Below, in pieces: positions 43,289 through 55,785 of a stretch of DNA of 64,000 nt. Positions within the stretch are counted from its first letter, which is position 1, and each line of letters begins with the position of its first letter. The position numbers and the translations under genes were made by a program. This DNA is from Garcia nutans (lineage: Eukaryota; Streptophyta; Magnoliopsida; Malpighiales; Euphorbiaceae), in the NCBI GenBank assembly GCA_947685225.1, contig CANTUV010000002.1:5828001-5892000 (forward strand). The letters are read 5' to 3'. The notes below the pieces were generated by a model. That model saw only the letters and a program-made list of their open reading frames with translations. It was not told where the DNA came from and did no database searches.

Positions 43289-45790
43289 TGTAACACCCCC
43301 ATATTCAATGCACACACACTACAACCACAACAATGTAGCATAAGTGCACCAAACATAGGGATGCTACGGTTTCCTTAACATTCAAAACATTTTAAAACTT
43401 GATACCATATCCATATCATTATATCTTATGTACAAAATAGATCATTTACTTATAAAACAAAACATATTAGTTATCTATATATATATATATACAATTATAT
43501 ATTACACAGCGGAAGTTATAAAATATGTATATATATGAAAACATTTGAATACATATTTACTATTATACATATATTTACATTATCAACAAAACTTTACACA
43601 ATATAAAAGATTTATACATGATTGGCAAGTCAGCTCTGATCTTTAAGCTCCCAAAATCAACTCTTCAATGTCTACTCTCACTCGGTCTCGAAGAGCTCTC
43701 GGGTTCGATTCTATCAGTTCTATCACCTGCGCGATTAAACACTATCGCGCTAAGCCAAGGCTTAGTAAGATAAAACATGCAATAGACATGCTTAAATGCT
43801 ATACAATGCCAATTCTAATTTATCATACATGTAACAACATAAATGCAAAGCTAACAACATACTTTTACATTTCATAACCTAACATACATATATGTATTTC
43901 AGAATTCAACATCTTTGCATATATTTTATTAGTTAATCATTTAATCATTCATGAACAACACTAAGCAAAGACAAGCATGGGCCCAAGACACACTAATATG
44001 CCATTCAATTTTCAGAGTTAATGCTTTGGTTTTGTTATCACATTTATCAATATCAATATCATATACCCAACTAGGCTTCAAGGATTAAGTTCAACCAAGC
44101 TTCAAGGGGAGCAAAGCATGCTAAGCATCAACCCAACTTGGCTTCAAGAACTAACCCAACCTAGCTTCAAGGGTTGTAACATCTCAATTAGGCTTCAAGG
44201 ATTCAATCCAACCTAACTTCAAGAGATTGTTACACTCATTAGGCATGCCACCAACAACAAACTCTGAAAATGGAATAACACATTAGCCACACAATTCATT
44301 TAGATTTCATTTTCAATTCTCATTATCATTTAGGCAAACATGCCTCATTTATCTCCATTAAATCACCTTAGCCAATAACAATGGCTCCACATTTCATTTC
44401 ACAATATAACACTTCATTATTCAAGTGTATATTTATCTCACATGACATCATTCATAAATATTAACATTTCATTCCACATTACTCATAAAACACATTACCA
44501 TTCAAAGTGCATAACATAACATTGTTAATTCTCAACAATGCAATTAGGGCAATACACAATTGACATGATTCATAGCTTTAGGACCATCCACATTCATTTG
44601 ATTAGATCATTCTTGTGTTTGAAACATGTTTATAATGTTCATGTTTAAGTTTAGGAACAATGGAACTTTTGAAGAATTTAAACCATGCAAAGAGAACCAA
44701 GAAATCAAACAATGTTCAAATCATTTGAAGGGCACGCCCAACTCACTTGATTGACACGCCCAACCAGCTTGAGTGACACGCCCGTGTCCTTAAAAAGAAA
44801 AGAGGCAGTAGCTAATTCAAACAATTGACACGCCCACTCCCCTAAGGGACACGCCCACTCCCCTAAATTGATTTTGGCCGTGTCACCAAATCACAAAACC
44901 TTAACTAAAACCAACCCTTTCTCAATTGCACTCAAACACAATATTCATTATATAACATATTTCACATGAACATAATCAATGTTCTAAACACATATTCATC
45001 ACAAGAACTACTTCACCACACATTAATATCACAATTAAACACATATTAACTCAAAACCCTAAAATCAACATCCTTCTCCATCCATCCAAATCAACAACCA
45101 TCATTTCCAACAACAACCTTCAATTAAACTCATAACTTAAAATCAATTTAACACTTGAAAACACAACCAAACACATCTCAAATCCACCAAATCACAAAAT
45201 CATCAAACCCTACTTTACTTCCAACACAACTTCCAAATAAGTAAAGAAAACAAGAAAATACTTACTTGAAAAGAAGAAATTCCACAAATCCTTTGTCAAA
45301 AACTTGGATTGCTTCATCAACTTGCTTCTTGCCTCAAGAACACTTCTCTTTTCCTTTTGCTAATGGAGAGCCGGCCACTTCATGAAGAAAGAAGACAATG
45401 ATCAAGATACAAAGTCAAATTTTGCTTTTAATCTCCACCAAGTGTTCTTATCCAAGCAATTACTAAAACACCCTCAATCATATAACTAACCTTTGTCTCA
45501 TATAAGTCCTTACATGTAATTTCATTAACAACCAAAAATATCTTCTTCCACTTAACCATCACCTTGACTCTTCATTTGACCACTTTATATGTTATATATA
45601 TCATCATATACACAACATATACATTTGTCTCTAAACCCTAATTTTTCCTCCAAAACACATATGCACAAGCATTCACTTTCCAATTTCTTTTCTTATCCCA
45701 TCATATACATTCAATCCAATTTAACAATAACAACAACAACAACAACAACAACATAATCAAAACTTCTAAGCCACATATGAGGATATTACA
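43289..45790 (-). repeat. LTR of B, right copy
   Basis: 2502 bp, same ends as the left copy. It is followed by the CTCTA target duplication and then by the A frame (TGTGAAGCATCACTG). Confidence 0.94.
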
Positions 45791-47630
45791 CTCTATGTGA
45801 AGCATCACTGTAGATCACATAAGGTTTACCTTCAACAGGTAAAGTAAGAACAGGCGCTTGAGTTAACAATTCTCTGAACTGCTCAAAACTCGCCTGACAC
45901 TGATCCGTCCACACAAATCTCACTCCCTTACGAAGCAATCTGGTGAGTGGAGTAGCTATCAAAGAAAACCCTTTCACAAACCGCCTGTAATAGCCTGCCA
46001 AACCCAGAAAACTTCTAATCTTAGTCACAGACTTGGGTGGACTCCAATTCAGTATAGCTTCAACTTTGCTCGGATCAACTCTAATACCCTCTGCTGAAAC
46101 TATATGTCCGAGAAAAGCTACTTGATCCAACCAGAACTCACATTTCGACAATTTGGCAAATAACTGCTTTTCTCTCAAAATCTGCAACACAATCCGCAGA
46201 TGCATATCATGTTCCTCTTCATTCCGCGAATACACCAGTATATCATCAATGAAGACCACTACAAACTGATCCAAATAGGGCCTAAACACCCTATTCATCA
46301 AATCCATGAAAGCTGCAGGTGCATTCGTCAGACCAAAAGGCATAACTAAAAATTCATAATGCCCATACCTGGTCCGAAAGGCGGTCTTAGGAACATCTTC
46401 AGCTTTGACTCTCAACTGATGATACCCAGATCTCAAATCAATTTTGGAGAACACTGACGCTCCCTTCAACTGATCAAAGAGATCATCGATTCTAGGCAAA
46501 GGATATTTATTTTTAATAGTCACCTTATTCAATTGCCTATAATCGATACACAACCTCATAGTACCATCTTTCTTTTTCACAAATAGAACAGGAGCTCCCC
46601 AAGGAGAAACACTGGGGCGAATAAATCCTTTGTCCAACAACTCCTGTAATTGCACTTTCAACTCCCTCAATTCTGCTGGTGCCATTCTATAAGGAGTAAT
46701 AGAGATAGGAGTGGTACCAGGCAACAATTCAATACCGAACTCCACCTCTCTCTCAGGAGGTAACCCTGGCAACTCCTCTGGAAACACATCTGGGAACTCT
46801 GCAACTGTGGCAATGCTATCAATGGGAGAACTTCTTACTCTAGTATCTACCACATGAGCAAGATAGGCTTCACATCCCTTTCTAATCAACCTCCTGGCTG
46901 CAACAGCTGAAACAAATAAGGAGGCTAGCTGTTCCTGCTCATTAGATACTATCACCTCTCTACCATCAACAGTTTTCAAAGAAACAATTTTCTTCTTACA
47001 ATCTACCACAGCTCCATGTCGAGATAGCCAATCCATACCTAAGATCACATCATATTCCTTAAATGGCATCTCAATCAAATCCCCTAAGAACTCCTCACCC
47101 TGCACCACTACTGCACTATCTCTATGCACCTTACTCACAACCTCACTATGCCCTAACGGATTTGTCACCAACACATCAAATCCTAGGGACTCAGCATGCA
47201 AATCAGATACAGGCAAAACAGATGCACTAATATATGAATACGTGGAACCCGGATCAATCAAAGCAAGTACTGGAGTATTAAATAAAGAAAAAGTACCAGC
47301 TATGACTGCCGATGTATCTGGCTGCCTCTGCATAACATACATCCTCTGGGAAGATTCAACCTCCTCTGGTCTACCCTCCCTGGATGTAGCACCTCCTCTA
47401 GAACTGAATCCTGGTCTACCTCCCCGGCTGGCACCTCTGCCTCCTCTGCCTCCCCTCACACTAGCTCGAGAAGCAGCAGAATCCACTGGCATCTGCTCCT
47501 GCCTCTCAGGACAGTCTCTCACAAAGTGGTCAGGTGATCCACACCTGAAGCATACCCCTGATCTACTATGCCTCCAACAAACGCCCCCATGTCTTCCACC
47601 ACACTGGTTACACACAGGTAAGGTGGATCT
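45791..47630 (-). pseudogene. pol: A pol: protease, reverse transcriptase, start of RNase H
   Basis: Minus-strand frame from 47615: CNQCGGRHGGVCW, zinc knuckle CFRCGSPDHFVRDC, protease (ALIDPGSTYSYIS), linker (DVFPEELPGLPP), reverse transcriptase (CIDYRQLNKVTIKNKYPLPR, MPFGLTNAPAAFMDLMNRVF, FIDDILVYSRN), then FLGHIVSAEGI and LTRLLRKGVRFVWTDQ. It is cut by B right after YSDASHR. TAG at 47631-47633 separates it from gag, where B has an ordinary codon. The domain content is otherwise complete and nearly the same as B. Confidence 0.92.
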
Positions 47631-48590
47631 CTAAACTCCAGGAGTAGGAGCACTCGCTACTGAAGCTGCAGGTCTAAATCTCTGCCTCTGGAACTGCACT
47701 GACATACCCGCTGGTCTCTGGCTCCTACTACTCCGAGGAACAAAACTTCCTCTACCCCTCTTTGCAGAAGAAGACCCTGCCTCAAACTGGGGCCTCCTAA
47801 CCCTAACCTCTTCCTCTGAAGCAGCTGCAATAACTTGAGCTCGCTCTACACTTCGAGCTGCTGCCACAAGCTGTGAGAAATCCTGATATCTGGATCCAGC
47901 CACTAAGCACATGATCGAGGGCCTCAATCCCTCCTCAAATCGCCGACATCTATCAATCTCATCAGCAATGATGCCCCCAGCATACTGGCTCAGTCGAATA
48001 AACTCCACTTCATATTCAGTTACGGTCCGATGATCTTGCTTCAAATCTAGAAACTCTCTTTTCTTCCCATCTTTATACTCCCTAGGAGTATACTTCAACT
48101 CAAATTCTCTCAGAAAATCCGCATAAGACAAGGTTGGTGGATCATCCATAGAATGGGGCACTGTCTTCCACCAGTCGTAGGCATCCTTCTGTAGCAAAGA
48201 TCTTGCATAGTCAAACTTCTCCTCTGAAGTGGCTTGCAACTGCACAAATACCCTCTGAACTCTATCAAGCCACTGTTCTGCTACAGCCGGATCAACTGTA
48301 CCAAAGAAATCCTCTGCTCCATATTTCCTTAGCTTATCATAGTGCCTTACTGGTACTGAAGGCTGAGGGGGTGGTGGCGGTGGCTGTGGTTGCACAGGTG
48401 CTTGTCTCATAGCTTCCATCATAGGCCTAAACCAGGCTGGCGGAACCTCCTCCCCAGCTGGTCTACCCGACACCGAAGCAGGTGCCTCCTCAACACTATC
48501 AACTCTAGCTCCCTCAGCAGGAGTAATACTCTCGGCACTACCCTCAATCGACTGACGTGAGTGAGAATCCATCACAACATAACACTGCAA
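47631..48590 (-). pseudogene. gag: A gag
   Basis: Capsid-nucleocapsid part of A. The frame opens at 48590, but the start shared with B is the internal MDSHSRQS (48572). It reads VSGRPAGEEVPPAWFRPMME, a poly-proline stretch, HYDKLRKYGAEDFFG, the gag core (FDYARSLLQKDAYDWWKTVP, ELKYTPREYKDGKKREFLDL), and an Arg/Ser-rich tail before the zinc knuckle. It ends at the premature TAG 47631-47633, so the zinc knuckle falls into the next segment. Differences from B cluster around the poly-proline and the DGKKREFLDLKQD block. Confidence 0.9.
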
Positions 48591-48737
48591 ACACAGCAGA
48601 TTATATCTTATTAAAGATCAGAGACTGCCAATCTCAAACGTATATGTTATTCAAAACCACTTTTTAAGTAAAAATATTCTTTTTATTACATTTTACCTAG
48701 GTTGAGAATCTCAAACCTAGGCTCTGATACCAAAAAT
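48591..48737 (-). promoter_or_regulatory. Leader and methionine primer site of A
   Basis: Minus strand TGGTATCAGAGCCTAGG at 48732 downward, five bases from the LTR start at 48738. The leader is nearly the same as in B. Confidence 0.92.
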
Positions 48738-51519
48738 TGTAACACCACTTCCCGACCTACATATGTAAGCTGAGTAGAGGCGCCACACTAACCTAATGTT
48801 GCTACCAATTTTACTTAGTCAAATTTTAGTTCCGATTTTTACAAAATTTTTGCCATAGTTTCGCCTAAAAATTGAGTCCCAAGTGTCGACAAAACCGGTT
48901 TTTTTCTTATTTTTAAAAACATTTTACACAAACCAATGCAAACAAAATCATTCTCAGTACACTCCCAATAAATCCCCCTTGTAACCTCAACTACAACCTG
49001 CAAAAAGGATTTACACTTCTAGTACAACATAAAATAAAGGTTTTGTGACAACCCCCATATTTAAATATTACACAGCGGAAGTTATAAAATATTTACATAT
49101 TTACAAATTCATATACATCAAAACTCAAGTTTTACAACACATAAAATTTATACATGATTGGCAAGTCTGCTCTGATCTTTAAGCTCCTAAAATGGATTCT
49201 TCAAGGTCTACTCTCACTAGGTCTTGATGAACTCTCGGGTTCAACTCTATCCACTTTATTACCTGCGCGATTAAACACTATTGCGCTAAGCCAACGGCTT
49301 AGTAAGATAAAACATGCTAATAGTATGCTTTAATGCAATACAATGCCACATATGCTATTGATAAGATCAACATTATAAATATAAAGTTAACACATAATTA
49401 TGCATTTCACAAATCATAGTCATATGAGCATACCACATTTCAACATCTTTCCACATTCAACATTACTCAACAACCAACATCTTATTTCATTAACTCATAA
49501 CATTATTTAGGACATTCATATAACCTTGACACCTATGGGCCCAACAAGTATTTAATACGATATTCAGAGTTCAGAGTTACTGCTTTGGTTCATAGTCACA
49601 ATTCTCATAGTGTAACAGACCCAGTCTCTTGGACCATCAACTCAACACATTTGAGGAGATCCTCAACCCGGCAAGACTGTTACAAATCATATATTTCATA
49701 TTCACAATTCTCATAGTGTAACAGACCCAGTCTCTTGGACCATCAACTCAACACATTTGAGGAGATCCTCAACCCGGCAAGACTGTTACCTTTCATCATT
49801 TCTTAGGCATGCCACCCAAATCCAGAACTCTGAAACTGAATAACATATTAAACAAACAATTCATTTATTATATACTTACCATTTCCATTCTCAAATTCTC
49901 ATCACATTTAGGCAAACATGCCTTCTTTCTTTCAATTACATCATCTTAGCCAATAACAATGGCTTCACATTTCATTTCACAATATAACATCTCATTATTC
50001 AAGTATATATATATATCTCATCTATGATCACATTATATCTCACATAGCATCATTCATAAATATCAACATTTCATTCCACATTACTCATGAAACACATTAC
50101 CATTCACAATGCACAACATAACATTGTTCAATCTCAACAATGCAATTAGGGCAAAGAACAATTGATTATAACATTCATTGATTTAAGTGTGTTTAAAGTG
50201 TTTAGGGTTAGGTTTAAGGACCAACCTACCTTTGGAAAACCAAAGCAATGCAAGAAGAACAAAGAATTAAAACCCTAACCATAAATAGTACATTCTGGTT
50301 TTAAACTCCATTTTATCCTTATTTTGAAAAATTGTATAAAATAATCTACTTGACTAAAAATTCTAAAATTTTTACAGAATTTAGTTTTGTATCTTAAAAT
50401 CATCCCTTTAAAATTTCAGATCAAACTGAACACAAAATCTTGGTCAAATAGTTCACCTAACCAGACTGCCCCAATTGCCCTGCATCCTGGCAGCAGTTCT
50501 GAACTTTGTGAATTCCATAAATCAAATTCAATCAACGTGATTCCAAATTATTTTTCTCAAATACTAGACTCACTAAGCAACAACATATCCAAAATTCGAT
50601 TGGATATGATTTTTCTACATTTTATTAAAAATCACGAAATATAGCTGTCCCAGTTAAGGTACCTGCTGGAACAGGTCTAATGAAAATAATCTTTCTAAAC
50701 TCATAACCATTCCAAAATCGAATCAACATATTTTTCAGTCATTCTAGACTCATAGAGGCACAACATATCAAAAATTCACTTCAAGAACATTTTTCTAAAA
50801 TTAATTAAAAATCATACAAGTCACAGCCTTTACTAATCCTAAAACAGAAACAATTTCACTAAACACCAATCTTACTCTTCCATCACCAACACCAACCCAA
50901 CTTCTCATCTATCAAGCAAAATCAATACTTACAATCATACCATAAGCAACTTAATCATACCACTTCAAAAGAATTGAAGAAATTAGAGAAAAGATCTTAC
51001 CTTAGTTAAAAACTTCTTAAATCAACACTTGAACACTTAATCTTTCTTCAATTTAAGCTTGAAATCATCAAAACCATCACTTGTCTCTTTCTTTCTCTTT
51101 GGCTATGGAGGTCCGGCCATCAACAAGAAGAAGAAGAAGAAATGATGAAGAAAACACAAGTCAAACCTTCTTTAAATATCCACCATATGATTTTATCCAA
51201 GCAATTACCAAAGTGCCCTTATTCACATAATTATCTTTTTGTCTTATATGTGCCCAATTAAGTAATTTACCAATCTCAAATAAATATCTTCTCTTGCATT
51301 GACCAAGCCTTTTGACCACTTTATATGTCATATATATTAACATATACACAACATATAAATTTGTCTCTAAACCCTATTTCTTCCCAAAATACATATACAT
51401 ATACTTTCTCTTCTCAATTTCTTTTCTCTTACAATTTAACACATATATTCAATCCAATATATAACAATAACAACAACAACAATATGCAAAACTTCTAGGG
51501 CATAAATGAGGATATTACA
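48738..51519 (-). repeat. LTR of A, right copy
   Basis: 2782 bp, same length and ends as 31238-34019, including the 308-bp extra front and the 107-bp duplication. It is followed by purine tract and pol sequence in place of a target duplication. Confidence 0.94.
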
Positions 51520-51641
51520 ATTCTCCCCCTCTAAAAAGAAAATTTCGTCCTCGAAATTACCTGATATCAACTCTGAAACAACTGCGGATACTGTTCTCGC
51601 ATGGATTGTTCACTTTCCCAAGTTGCTTCTTCTTTTCCATG
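51520..51641 (-). pseudogene. Stub of a second A-type interior
   Basis: Matches 34020-34142 almost base for base: purine tract, then the end of the chromodomain (SEQSMREQYPQLFQS region). It breaks off at about 51641, where unrelated 'gatttgatgaataggg' sequence starts. It is part of the element that once lay to the right of A and shared its LTR. Confidence 0.92.
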
Positions 51642-52120
51642 GATTTGATGAATAGGGTGTTTAGCTCGGGTCTAGAACCCAAATTATTTTTAAGTCCAGA
51701 ACTTAGCTCGGGTCCAGAACCCAAATTACCCTTAGGTCCATAACCTAAAATCTCTCTTAAGTCCAGAACTTAGCTCGGGTCCAGAACCCAAATTACCCTT
51801 AGGTCCAGAACCTAAAATCTCTTTTAAGTTCAGAACTTAGCTCGGGTCTAGAACCCAAATTATTCTTAAGTCCACAACTTAGCTTGGGTCCAGAACCCAA
51901 ATTGCCCTTAGGTCCAGAACCTAAAATCTCTTTTAAGTCCAGAATTTAGCTTGGGTCCATAACCCAAATTACCTTTAGGTCCAGAACCTAAAATTATCCT
52001 TGAGTCCAGAACTCGAACCGGGTCTAGAACCCAAAACCTCAACCATCTCAGAAAAATTAAGTCTTATTGCTTTTCACTCTCTTTTGTTGTAGTCTCAAAT
52101 CGTTCAAGTAGGGAGCAAAC
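51642..52120 (+). repeat. Tandem-repeat 3' tail of C1 with purine tract
   Basis: From about 51655 to 52030, roughly 5-6 units of about 67 bp: AGCTCGGGTCCAGAACCC, AAATTACCCTTAGGTCCAGA, ACCTAAAATCTCTTTTAAGT, CCAGAACTT. Each contains two GGTCCAGAAC half-motifs. The purine-rich AAGTAGGGAGCAAAC (52106-52120) precedes the 3' LTR and matches AAGCAGGGGGCAAAT of F. Tandem repeats just before the 3' LTR are known in Tat/Ogre elements. Confidence 0.85.
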
Positions 52121-52570
52121 TATAGACCCTTAATTTTTGACCCAGTCTGGTTCGATATTTTTTATATAGTCCAAAATAATTTTTGTGGTATTTTAATTAA
52201 ATAATATTTATTTTAGTATTTATTATTTTTAATAAAAATAAAAATGGTAAAGTTAATAAAATAAAAAATAAAATAAAATAAAATAAAAATCGACGAAGGA
52301 AAAATCGGCGACGAAAAATTCATTGCCGAAAGTTGAATTGGCTAAGCCAATTCGCCCACAGGAAATTCCTATGGGTGAAATGGCCTTGGGTCATTTAGCC
52401 GTAGGAGCTGGCCGCCCAGCGCCCCCCGCAGCAACTCGCTCGCTTGTAGTTTTTGCTCAGTTTTTTCGCCAGCACAATTTTCCAACGCAATTTTTATCGA
52501 AACCAAAGTCTATTTGGTTTTGGTTTCTTTTCCTATTTTGTTTTAATTTCCTTAAAAAATTAGAAGTAGG
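52121..52570 (+). repeat. 3' LTR of C1, first part
   Basis: Starts TATAGACCCTTAATTTTTGAC (TG changed to TA) and follows the 5' LTR to TTAGAAGTAGG, where F is inserted. It resumes at 63054 after the second GTAGG. Confidence 0.9.
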
Positions 52571-54862
52571 TGTGAGCGGGGATTTATGCCCCCACCCCCG
52601 GTGGAATGGTTCTTGCGACTTCGGCACTGTTTAGGCTCGGGGCCTTAGAGAACATGGGCCTAAGTCTGGAGAAAATGGAGTCGCCACCCGGACGGACTAG
52701 GAAAAAGAAAGGGGTGGATGACTTGATTCCTAAGGAATCCCCAACCCCCTAATGGGTTTGAAAAGTTGGGTACGTGTGGGAAAGGTGAGAAATGGACCAG
52801 CACCCCCACAACGCTCGGTTCATTAGAACTGGCCTCCTTTACAGGTCTTAATTTTATAAAATTCTTAAATATAACAATATTATCCATATTAGACACAAAA
52901 ATTGAAATAAAGCATCATTATATTAAAATCAAAGCAATGTCCAAACAAAGCAAATAAATGGACACCCATCCGAGGATGGAAACATGTCCTTACAATGTTC
53001 ATGTCTAAACTAATAGGACACCCACCAAAAGGTAGAAACATGTCCTTTACATTGGTCTAAAGAAATATAAAAGCAATTTAAATTACATAGAACTTAATTA
53101 ATGAGGTACCCATAAAGTGGAAACATACCTCTTACAACATTTGGAAATTAAAATAAATCGATAGAAGTAAATAACCATTCATCATAAATAAATCATTCAT
53201 CAAAGATATTAAACATCAATCAAAATAGAAAGTAAACATTCATCCATGATAAATTAAATAAATCAAGCATTGAAATTAAATAAATCAACCACCAAAGCAT
53301 ATAATAGACTACATAATCAAATCTAAAATAAAGCATGTAAAGATACAAATTAGGGTTACTGTTTCTATTTAAAATTCTTTAATTAATATTTTAGGGCTTT
53401 GGAATTTTAGTATTTTAGTATTATTATTGTTATTTGTTTAACCTACTGTAAAGGTTTTGGAAAATTGGAATGAATTAGGGTTTCATGAATCAAATTAGGG
53501 TTTAGGGGTAACATTATGAAATTAGGGTTTTAGAATATTAAAACATTAGGTTTATAGCTCTTGGTTACTCGATTGTTGTTTTGGATTTATTGTATTGAGT
53601 TTGAATGTTTAGATTTATAAGGTTTTAAGATTTTAAGGATTAGGGTTTAGAAAAACTAGGGTCTAGGGTTTTGGGGGAATTAGGGTTTAGAAAAACTTAG
53701 GGTTTAGATTAACTTGTGTGGGGTTTACTGTTTTAGTTTTGGAGTTGAAGAAAATAGTTTAGAGATTTATAAAGTAATTATGATTTTTTAGAAACTGTAA
53801 AGTGAGTTTAGAGTTTGGATATTTAACAAAAAATTTGGAAATTTTGGAGAAGAATTAGAAGAAAACAATTTAGGGTTTTTAAAAGCTTTTTGAAATAGGA
53901 AAAATGATTTAAGGTTTTTGGAAACAAAAGAGTATTTTTTAGGGTTTTTAGAAATAGAAGGAACAATTTAGGGTTCTTGGGGTTTAAAAGAAATAGAAAA
54001 GTATTTTTAGGGTTCTTAAGGTTTAGAAGAAACAGAAAAGTATTTTTAGGGTTTTTAAGGTTTAGAAGAAATAGAAAAGTATTTTTAGGGTTCTTAAGGT
54101 TTAGAAGAAACAGAAAAGATAATTTATGTCATTGAAATGAAGATCAACATTACTACAAATTTATAGATCAAGGTTTTGTGTGTATAATCTTATGAATCAA
54201 AGAAACAAAGCTACTGTGATCACGAGCAATGTATAATTAGGGATCAAACTTGCGTAGTTGGTTCCACCAAAAAGTTGTTTTCTGGATGAACAAAGACAAA
54301 GGCAAGATGGCTACCTTTGATGGATTGATTGCTTACTTGCTTATTCCTCTCAAATCTCAAGTCCTACTCTCCGATCCAAAGTTCAAAGTTCTCTCTCCTA
54401 AAGTCCAATCCGATCCCTTTTTTTGTGTTTCTTAGTGTTATTTATAGGAAATTTAGAAGATTAATTTCAATTGTTTAAGGAAACTATAATTAATTAGGAA
54501 AAGAAAACCGAAACCAAATAGAATTTGGTTTCGAAAAAAATTGCGTTGGAAAAATCTCGCTGGCAAAAATTGCGACGGGCTGTGAGAGTTAAGTGCACTG
54601 CGTGGAAAATTGCGGGCGAAGGCGGGCAAAATTGGCCTTGGCCAATTATTTTCGGCGACAAATTTTTTTGTCGCCGATTTTTCCGTTGCCGATTTTATTT
54701 TTATTTTTATTTATTTATTTATTTATTATTTTTATTTACTTCACCATTTTTAATTTTTAAAAATTATAAATAATAAATAGAAAAATAAATATTAAAATAC
54801 CACAAAAATTATTTTGGACAAAAAATAATGGACAGGACTGGGTCAAAAATTAAGGGTCTACA
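52571..54862 (-). repeat. LTR of F, 3' copy
   Basis: Plus strand TGTGAGCGGGGATTTATGCC to TTAAGGGTCTACA, 2292 bp. It contains TTTAGGG/TTAGGGTTT motifs (53390-54110), the reverse complement of the array in C1. It lacks the 33-bp palindrome found in the other LTR of F. Confidence 0.92.
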
Positions 54863-55105
54863 ATTTGCCCCCTGCTTGAACGATCTGAGACTTTAGTAAA
54901 AGAGAGTGAAAATCAATGTGATTTTTGACTGGGTTTAGAGCCATATAGGACTCCTAACCCAAGGTTGGTTTGAGTTCTGGACTCAAAAATTATTTGGGTT
55001 CTGGACCCAAGATGAATTTAGGGTTTGGGTTCTGGACCCGAGACTGAGTTTGACTGACCTTTTATCAGTTGAGAATTTTGACTGGTCCGACTGTTCTATT
55101 CTTTA
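54863..55105 (-). promoter_or_regulatory. Purine tract and repeat border of F
   Basis: On the minus strand AAGCAGGGGGCAAAT (54863-54877) abuts the LTR. Beyond it are GGGTTCTGGACCC-type motifs (about 54970-55040), reverse complements of the GGGTCCAGAACCC units in the C1 tail. Confidence 0.75.
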
Positions 55106-55785
55106 ATGCATTATGGATCTTCACCCTCAAAATGGATCTTCATTGTTGGACCTTGGATCTACATCCTCAGCATTGGATCTTCACCTTTGCAAAAGGATCT
55201 TCATCCTTGGAGATCGGGACTTCACCCTTGCAAAAGGATCTTCATCATTGGAGATCGGGACTTCACCCTTGTAAATGGATCTTCATCCTTGGAGATCAGG
55301 TCTTCACCCTTGTAAATGGATCTTCATCCTTGGAGATCATGTCTTCACCTTTATAAATGGATCTTCATCCTTTGAAATCAGGTCTTCACCTTTGAAAATG
55401 AATCTTCATCCTTGGAAATCGGGTCTTCACCCTTGAAAATGGATCTTCATCCTTTGGACTTCGGGTCTTCACCCTTTGCAAATGGATCTTCATCCTTTAA
55501 GATCAGGTCTTCACCCTTGAAAATGGATCTTCATCCTTGGAAATCAGGTCTTCACCCTTGAAAATGGATATTCATCCTTTGGACTTCGGGTCTTCACCTT
55601 TTGAAAATGGATCTTCATCCTTTGAGTCAGGTCTTTACCTTTGAAAATGGACCTTCATCCTTGAAAATCATGTCTTCACCCTTGAAAATGGATCTTCATC
55701 CTTTAAGCTGGATCTTCATCCTTGGAAATCGGGTCTTCACCCTTGAAAGTGGATCTTCATCCTTAGAGATTTGTCCTATATTGGC
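55106..55785 (-). repeat. 41-bp tandem array in the 3' region of F
   Basis: About 16 units such as GGATCTTCATCCTTGGAGAT followed by CGGGACTTCACCCTTGCAAAA. Each unit is two half-repeats of 20-21 bases sharing TCTTCA-CCTTG. Single-base changes are scattered. Long ORFs read through it by chance. Its place before the 3' LTR is the same as the 67-bp array in C1, but the unit is different. Confidence 0.9.

Larger units (their letters stand above)
35940..45790 (-). mobile_element. Chromovirus B (Tekay/Del-type), structurally intact
   Basis: A 9851-bp element with LTRs 35940-38438 and 43289-45790, perfect CTCTA target duplications (35935-35939 and 45791-45795), methionine primer site (43271-43281) and purine tract. 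It has one uninterrupted gag-pol frame (38486-43126). It entered the RNase H segment of A, a close relative. B's own copy of that segment (40350-40380) shows the empty-site sequence and matches the joined flanks. The two LTRs differ only at a few positions I can see, so the insertion is recent. It is the best candidate here for a mobile autonomous element. Confidence 0.95.
31238..51641 (-). mobile_element. Chromovirus A (Tekay/Del-type), remnant of a tandem array
   Basis: Reverse-strand Ty3/gypsy element with LTRs 31238-34019 and 48738-51519, gag-pol-chromodomain interior, methionine primer site (48722-48732) and purine tract. Element B is nested in it at 35940-45790. Instead of a target duplication, the right LTR is followed by 122 bases of A-type interior (51520-51641), so the original 5' LTR and most of a second interior are gone. 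The two LTRs have identical length (2782 bp), and I noticed only about a dozen differences. The coding frame has two nonsense changes outside B. Confidence 0.9.

Noticed and set aside
31238..51641. A as a normal single insertion with target duplication
   Set aside because: CATTC on the left has no partner at 51520, where purine tract and pol sequence follow the LTR.
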